A stretch of 64,000 nt of DNA, from assembly GCF_040365005.1 (NCBI RefSeq), contig NZ_BAABWV010000001.1:248001-312000 (forward strand), given 5' to 3'. The notes under the pieces were generated by a model, which had not been told where the DNA came from, did not search any database, and worked only from the letters and a program-made list of their open reading frames with translations. Made by a program: the position numbers and the translations under genes. The DNA is from Antarcticimicrobium sp040365005. GTDB taxonomy: Bacteria > Pseudomonadota > Alphaproteobacteria > Rhodobacterales > Rhodobacteraceae. This document shows positions 59,697 to 64,000 of this stretch, in pieces; position 1 is the stretch's first letter, and each line of letters begins with the position of its first letter.

Positions 59697-60134
59697 ATGC
59701 ACGCCCTGCCCGACCCCGACAGCCAACCGCAGTTCTACGACTCCGTCCCCGGCAAGCGGCTGATCGCCTGGGTCGTCGACAGCGCGATCACCTTCGTGCT
59801 TTGCCTCGGCGCGGTGCTGGCCACGGCCTTTGTCGGGCTGTTCATCTGGCCGCTGCTGTTCCTGGTGCTCGGCTTTGCCTATCGGGTGGTGACCATCGCC
59901 AGTGGATCCGCCACCTGGGGCATGCGTTTCGCGGGGATCGAGCTGCGCGACACCACCGGCGCGCGGCTCGACCTCGGCCAGGCGGTGGCCCATACTGCCG
60001 GCTACACGATCAGCGTCGGCATTCCGATCCTGCAGGTGATATCGGTGGTGATGATGCTGACCGGGCGGCGCGGACAGGGCCTGACCGACAGCGTTCTGGG
60101 CACCGTCGCCCTGAACCGCCGGGCGCTGTTCTGA
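59697..60134 (+). CDS. RDD family membrane protein
   Basis: The 145-residue protein has the RDD pattern: PGKRLIAWVVDSAITFVLCL near residues 18-37, with the Arg and Asp that give the family its name, then a second helix LFIWPLLFLVLGFAYRVVT, TWGMRFAGIELRDTTG, and a third helical hairpin at the end (SVGIPILQVISVVMMLTG). Such proteins are small inner-membrane proteins of unclear role, some tied to ion transport. The ATG at 59697 follows AGGAGACCCGCCGG. It lies between the DUF2852 hairpin and the bpt gene. Confidence 0.88.
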   Translation: MHALPDPDSQPQFYDSVPGKRLIAWVVDSAITFVLCLGAVLATAFVGLFIWPLLFLVLGFAYRVVTIASGSATWGMRFAGIELRDTTGARLDLGQAVAHTAGYTISVGIPILQVISVVMMLTGRRGQGLTDSVLGTVALNRRALF

Positions 60135-60228
60135 GCCTGCCACGGGACGCGACACCGGGGCAATCAATCCTGACTTGGCGCGCGCGGGTTGCATTGTTAT
60201 CATCCGTCGGAAACCCTGCGGGAGAGAC

Positions 60229-61050
60229 ATGCGCCATACCCTGCCCATCGCGCCGCAATTCTACGTGACGGCCCCCCAACCCTGCCCCTATCTCGAGGGG
60301 CGGATGGAACGGAAGCTGTTCACCGCGCTCCAGGGCGAGGGGGCGGAGCGACTGAACAATTCGCTGTCGCAACAGGGGTTTCGCCGCTCGCAGAACGTGC
60401 TCTACCGGCCCTCCTGCTCGGATTGCGCCGCCTGTCTCTCGGCGCGGATCGACGTGCGGTCCTTTCGCCCAACCAAAAGCCAGAAGCGTGCCGCGCGGCG
60501 CAACCACCACCTGGCGCGCCGGGCCAGTTCGCCCTGGGCCACGGAAGAGCAATACGCCCTGTTCCGCCGCTATCTCGATGCCCGCCACGCCGATGGCGGC
60601 ATGGCCGACATGGACGTGTTCGAGTTCGCCGCCATGGTCGAGGAGACCCCGGTGCGCAGCCGGGTGGTGGAATACACCGACCCCGAGACGCGCGAGTTGA
60701 TCGCGGTCAGCCTGACCGACGTGCTCGAGGACGGGGTGAGCATGGTCTATTCCTTCTACACCCCGGACCTGCCGCATGCCTCGCTCGGCACCTGGATGAT
60801 CCTCGACCATATCGAGATCGCGCGCGAAAACGGGCTGCCTTACGTCTATCTCGGTTACTGGGTGCCGGGCAGCCCGAAGATGGGGTACAAGTCCAACTTC
60901 TCGGGGCTGGAGGTGTTTTCCGGCGGCTATTGGCAATGCGTGACCGATCCGGAGGCCTTCTCCTCGACGCAGCACCCGCTGGGCACCGAGCCGATCGCCG
61001 AGCAGGTCGCCAATATCTCGCTCCCCGACCGGCGCCCGACGCGGGCGTGA
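60229..61050 (+). CDS. bpt: Leucyl-tRNA:protein transferase, aspartate/glutamate specific (Bpt)
   Basis: The 273-residue protein carries the arginyltransferase-fold hallmarks: PQPCPYLEGRMERKLFTAL with its N-terminal Cys, RPSCSDCAACLSARIDV with the Cys cluster near residue 63-71, and the C-terminal GNAT-like GTWMILDHIEIARENGLPYVYLGYWVPGSPKMGYKSNF. It adds leucine to N-terminal Asp or Glu, or arginine in some lineages, and so marks proteins for the ClpAP N-end rule. GGGAGAGAC sits before ATG 60229. Name Bpt is based on the bacterial subclass. Confidence 0.93.
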   Translation: MRHTLPIAPQFYVTAPQPCPYLEGRMERKLFTALQGEGAERLNNSLSQQGFRRSQNVLYRPSCSDCAACLSARIDVRSFRPTKSQKRAARRNHHLARRASSPWATEEQYALFRRYLDARHADGGMADMDVFEFAAMVEETPVRSRVVEYTDPETRELIAVSLTDVLEDGVSMVYSFYTPDLPHASLGTWMILDHIEIARENGLPYVYLGYWVPGSPKMGYKSNFSGLEVFSGGYWQCVTDPEAFSSTQHPLGTEPIAEQVANISLPDRRPTRA

Positions 61051-61118
61051 CACCGGATTGATACGGGCCCGAAAACGGGCGCGCAGGTCATCGTTGCCGT
61101 GTCGCGCGCCCTTCTTCC

Positions 61119-61140
61119 TTCTTCTCTTTCCAAATACTCC
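61119..61140. repeat. Dispersed intergenic motif, copy 3 of 3 (22-bp core)
   Basis: The stretch TTCTTCTCTTTC followed by CAAATACTCC matches copies 1 and 2 at 21-22 of 22 positions, but the CGCC-GGAGG hairpin half is replaced by GGGGTGAATG. It lies 69 bases after the bpt stop, between converging genes. Confidence 0.65.
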
Positions 61141-61201
61141 GGGGTGAATGCGCCGCAGGCGCAGAGGGGCAGCGCCCCTCCTGTCCCGGTATGTCCCGAT
61201 G

Positions 61202-61228
61202 AAAAAGGGGCCCGAGAGGGGCCCCTTT
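61202..61228 (-). terminator. Intrinsic terminator of the second TRAP operon
   Basis: On the minus strand AAAGGGGCCC and GGGCCCCTTT form a ten-pair stem with a five-base loop (CTCTC), followed by TTTTT in reading direction. It starts 23 bases after the DctM stop. It is also palindromic enough to work from the plus side for bpt. Confidence 0.85.
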
Positions 61229-61250
61229 CCTGTTGTCCATCCACTCCCGG

Positions 61251-63608
61251 TCAGTTCGGGATCAGGTTCGGCACGATGGTCACGATCCCGGGGAAGAACC
61301 AGAGGATCCCCAGCCCCAGCACCTGGATCAGCACGAAGGGCAGGATGCCGCGATAGATGTGGCCGGTGGTCACCTCTTTCGGCGCCACGCCGCGCAGGTA
61401 GAACAGCGCAAAGCCGAACGGCGGCGTCAGGAACGAGGTCTGCAGATTCACCGCCACCATGATCGTCACCCATTTCGGATCGAAGGAACCGCCGTAGATC
61501 ACCGGCCCGACGATCGGGATCACGATGTAGATGATCTCGAGGAAGTCGAGCACGAAGCCGAGGAAAAAGAGCACCAGCATCACGATCAGGAACACCGTGA
61601 ACTCGTTGTCGAAGCTCTTGAGGAACTGCTGGATGTAATGCTCGCCCCCGAAGGAGATCACCACCAGGTTCAGCAGCTGCGAGCCGATCAGGATGGTGAA
61701 CACCATCGAGGTGACCTTGGCGGTCTCGCGCACGATCGGGGTCAGCACCCCGCCGGTGAACAGCACCCAGCAGCCGTAGATCAACCCGAACAGCGCGTAG
61801 AGATAGGCGCCGTAGGCCCCGAAGAAGGCGATCCAGCTTTCCGCGCTCACCCCCCCTACCTGGCTGATCCGCAGGTCGAAGTTCACCCCGATCAGGATGC
61901 AGATCAGGATCGCGAAGGTGGACCAGATGATCACATGCCCCGAGCGGTTCTGATCCTGCAGCTTGCGGTAGGCCGCCAGCATGATCGCCCCGCCCGCCCC
62001 CAGCGCCGCCGCCGGCGTCGGGTTGGTGATGCCGCCGAGGATCGACCCGAGCACCGCCACGATCAGCACCAGCGGCGGGAACACCACCCGGATCAGGTCA
62101 TGCGTGGCCAGCCGTGCCGCCGCGTGGCGACCGCCGTAGAGCGCCAGCGCAAAGGGCAGCGCCACCAGCAGCCAGGTCGCCCCCGAGGAGGTGGTCGGCC
62201 CGATCAGCGTCAGGTCGACCAGCGCCACCAGCAGCAGCCCTGCTGCACCGATGATCAGCGGCTTGGGATCCGAGGACGGCGACACGCCGCGCCCGCCCAC
62301 CAGAACCAGCCCCAGCAGCACGATCAGCGTGGCGATGCCGCTGCCGATCGGCGGGGTCGAGGCGATCTTGTCCGCCAGCGCCTGCGACACTTCCTCGTCG
62401 CTGAGCTTGCGGCTTTGGGTATCTTCGTCGCTGGCGTCGATCTTGGCCTGTTCGGCAACCGCCTGGTCCCAGGCCGACTGGCCGTGCAGTTCAATCATCG
62501 CGGCCTTGCATTCCGCGTTGACGTTGGTGCGCAGGCTGGCCCCCTCGCCGATACTGGAATAGCTCGAGACCGTGATGTCCTGGCTGCCGACAATGCCGAC
62601 GCTGGACAACAGGATCACACCACCGATCAGCCCGATCGGTGCGGCCAGGAACCACCCCAGCGCCTCGCCGCGGGTGATCGGTTCCTTGCTGGCCGACCCC
62701 AGTTCGACCGCCGGGGCCTTGCCCGGGTTGAGCAGCGCGTAGACAAAGGCATAGCCGGCATAGAGCAGCGCCAGCAGGATGCCCGGCAGCAGCGCCGCCT
62801 GGAACAGCGTGCCGACCGAGACCACCGCCGGTTCGCCGAGATAGGTCAGCGCGTCGGAACAGCCCGCCGCAGTGGCCCTTGCCTCCTGCGCGGTGGAATA
62901 GAGATCGCCGGCCAGCGTGCCCAGCAGGACGATCACGATCGAGGGCGGGATGATCTGCCCCAGCGTGCCCGAGGCCGCGATCACCCCGGTCGCCAGTTCC
63001 GGCGAGTAATTGTTGCGCAGCATCGTCGGCAGCGCCAGCAGCCCCATGGTGACCACGGTGGCGCCGACGATGCCGGTGGAGGCGGCGAGAAAGGCCCCCA
63101 CCACCACGATCGACACCGCAAGGCCGCCGGGCAGCGGGCCGAAGACCCGCGCCATGGTGGTCAGCAGGTCGTCGGCGATTTTCGACCGCTCCAGCGTGAT
63201 GCCCATCAGGACGAACATCAGCACCGCCAGCAGGGTCTCGATCGAGGCCCCGGCAAAAACCCGTTCGTTCATCCGATTGACGATGAAGGACACGTTGCGG
63301 TCCAGCGCCATTTCCCATCCACCGGGAAAGATCGACTGGGCCGCGCGTGGCAGGTCGGGGTATCGGAAGATCGATATGCTGTCGGGCCGGATGCCCGAGC
63401 TGACCAGGTCGTTATAGGCCTGGGAGGAGGTGTCGATCGCCTGGTGGATCAGCAACCCCGCGCTGTCGAGCGCGGCTATGATCCCAAAGGAGATAACCCC
63501 GGCCCCGCCGATGGCAAAGGCCACCGGAAACCCCGAGAGGATCCCTCCGAACAGGCAGAGGAATAGAATGATCAGGCCGATTTCGACGCCATCAAGACCG
63601 AATAGCAT
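61251..63608 (-). CDS. TRAP transporter large permease (DctM family, extended 785 aa)
   Basis: This is a DctM-type transporter with about 17-18 hydrophobic segments and an unusual size. Family signatures are FAIGGAGVISFG near residue 30, GAFLAASTGIVGATVVTMGLLALP near 215-240, GTLGQIIPPSIVIVLLG near 265, and TPPFGFALFYLRG near the end. Between about residues 345 and 445 lies an insert with a soluble charged part (AECKAAMIELHGQ through SDEEVSQALADKIAS) and several extra helices after it; normal DctM has about 430 residues. The DctQ partner is the next gene (63627-64000). Substrate unknown; a normal DctPQM set is at 3056-5921. Confidence 0.88.
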   Translation of the reverse strand: MLFGLDGVEIGLIILFLCLFGGILSGFPVAFAIGGAGVISFGIIAALDSAGLLIHQAIDTSSQAYNDLVSSGIRPDSISIFRYPDLPRAAQSIFPGGWEMALDRNVSFIVNRMNERVFAGASIETLLAVLMFVLMGITLERSKIADDLLTTMARVFGPLPGGLAVSIVVVGAFLAASTGIVGATVVTMGLLALPTMLRNNYSPELATGVIAASGTLGQIIPPSIVIVLLGTLAGDLYSTAQEARATAAGCSDALTYLGEPAVVSVGTLFQAALLPGILLALLYAGYAFVYALLNPGKAPAVELGSASKEPITRGEALGWFLAAPIGLIGGVILLSSVGIVGSQDITVSSYSSIGEGASLRTNVNAECKAAMIELHGQSAWDQAVAEQAKIDASDEDTQSRKLSDEEVSQALADKIASTPPIGSGIATLIVLLGLVLVGGRGVSPSSDPKPLIIGAAGLLLVALVDLTLIGPTTSSGATWLLVALPFALALYGGRHAAARLATHDLIRVVFPPLVLIVAVLGSILGGITNPTPAAALGAGGAIMLAAYRKLQDQNRSGHVIIWSTFAILICILIGVNFDLRISQVGGVSAESWIAFFGAYGAYLYALFGLIYGCWVLFTGGVLTPIVRETAKVTSMVFTILIGSQLLNLVVISFGGEHYIQQFLKSFDNEFTVFLIVMLVLFFLGFVLDFLEIIYIVIPIVGPVIYGGSFDPKWVTIMVAVNLQTSFLTPPFGFALFYLRGVAPKEVTTGHIYRGILPFVLIQVLGLGILWFFPGIVTIVPNLIPN

Positions 63609-63626
63609 GCGTGGCTGTCCCTTGCT

Positions 63627-64000
63627 TTAATGAGCGCCTTCGTAGGCTTCTTCACCTTCGCCAAGGCTGTCCTTGTCGAGGTACTTGTTTTCGCTGCCGG
63701 CGCCCTCGCGGAACTCCAGGTAGGAGCGGTAGAGCACGGCAATGGCCTGCAGGAAGATCATCGCGGCAAAGGCGCAGAGGAGTATCTTGAACAGGAAATA
63801 CCCGTTGAACCCGTTCGGGCTGAACCCGATGGTCTCCACGTTCCAGCGCAGCGCGCGCGATTTCATCAGCAGACGGTCGATGGTGTCGCTGGCCGAGGGT
63901 TTCGGCACGATCAGGTGCCGCCACAGGAAGAACCAGCCATACATCCAGACCAGCACCGCCATCGGCATCATGAACACCAGCGCGCCGATCATGTCGATCA
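63627..64000 (-). CDS. TRAP transporter small permease (DctQ family), partial
   Basis: The visible 124 residues are the C-terminal part of a DctQ-like protein; its frame stays open to the window edge, so the true start is outside. An internal ATG at 63992 is not the start. Two hydrophobic segments are seen: MIGALVFMMPMAVLVWMYGWFFL and ILLCAFAAMIFLQAIAVLYRSYL, with a basic loop between, and an acidic tail GSENKYLDKDSLGEGEEAYEGAH. The gene precedes the extended DctM gene by 18 bases. The binding protein of this TRAP system should lie further right. Confidence 0.85.
   Translation of the reverse strand, partial: IDMIGALVFMMPMAVLVWMYGWFFLWRHLIVPKPSASDTIDRLLMKSRALRWNVETIGFSPNGFNGYFLFKILLCAFAAMIFLQAIAVLYRSYLEFREGAGSENKYLDKDSLGEGEEAYEGAH

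Overview
This window is bacterial chromosome with high GC. Its gene content points to an alphaproteobacterium of the Rhodobacteraceae, probably the Roseobacter group. The signs are two TRAP transporters, an lptG-lptD-surA-pdxA-rsmA block, a DksA with one cysteine instead of a four-cysteine zinc finger, DUF4167, DUF2852 and DUF2927 proteins, and a leucyltransferase of the Bpt type. I found no rRNA, tRNA, CRISPR array, phage gene or transposase. Two kinds of short dispersed intergenic repeat are present. The species is inferred from gene content only.

Positions 1-10100 form a catabolic island: the end of a ferredoxin-type reductase, Rieske oxygenase alpha and beta subunits, an SDR dehydrogenase, a DctPQM TRAP importer, a 2-keto-4-pentenoate hydratase-like protein (opposite strand), an IlvD/Edd dehydratase, a beta-hydroxyacid dehydrogenase and a protein that looks very much like arylmalonate decarboxylase. 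Together these suggest import and breakdown of an aromatic or substituted-malonate acid that I cannot name. This is the best candidate for an undescribed pathway.

Positions 10297-20024 are one tightly packed minus-strand operon. Read in the order of transcription it encodes 2-aminobenzoyl-CoA monooxygenase/reductase, an SDR, a MarR regulator, enoyl-CoA hydratase, acyl-CoA dehydrogenase, 2-aminobenzoate-CoA ligase, tryptophan 2,3-dioxygenase (kynA), kynureninase (kynU) and a RidA-like protein. It joins tryptophan cleavage to aerobic CoA-dependent anthranilate degradation. Two similar 12-bp palindromes upstream of the first gene are candidate MarR operators. Kynurenine formamidase is not in the window.

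Positions 20200-28200 hold mixed housekeeping genes: TfoX C-domain protein, ndk, a Bcr/CflA-type MFS exporter, a YheS-like ABC-F ATPase, MarC, a membrane retropepsin, holC and pepA. Positions 28385-34677 are the outer-membrane and ribosome-assembly run lptG-lptD-surA-pdxA-rsmA, whose genes overlap by a few bases; lptF, usually beside lptG, is absent. Positions 34888-37648 carry DUF4167, prmC and prfA.

Positions 37700-44800 hold small envelope proteins, agmatinase, an M20 amidohydrolase, mazG, a nucleoside hydrolase, a GNAT, an FAD monooxygenase and dksA. From 44915 to 49199 a MoxR ATPase and its VWA partner flank a GNAT, a DUF2927 lipoprotein and a 55-residue membrane protein. Positions 49210-61050 hold an Asp-box repeat protein, an M48 protease, an LLM flavoprotein, a fatty-acid hydroxylase family protein, a PIN protein coupled to an RlmI-like methyltransferase, glnE, a YbaK-type deacylase, DUF2852, RDD and Bpt proteins. 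The window ends inside a second TRAP operon with an unusually large 785-residue DctM.
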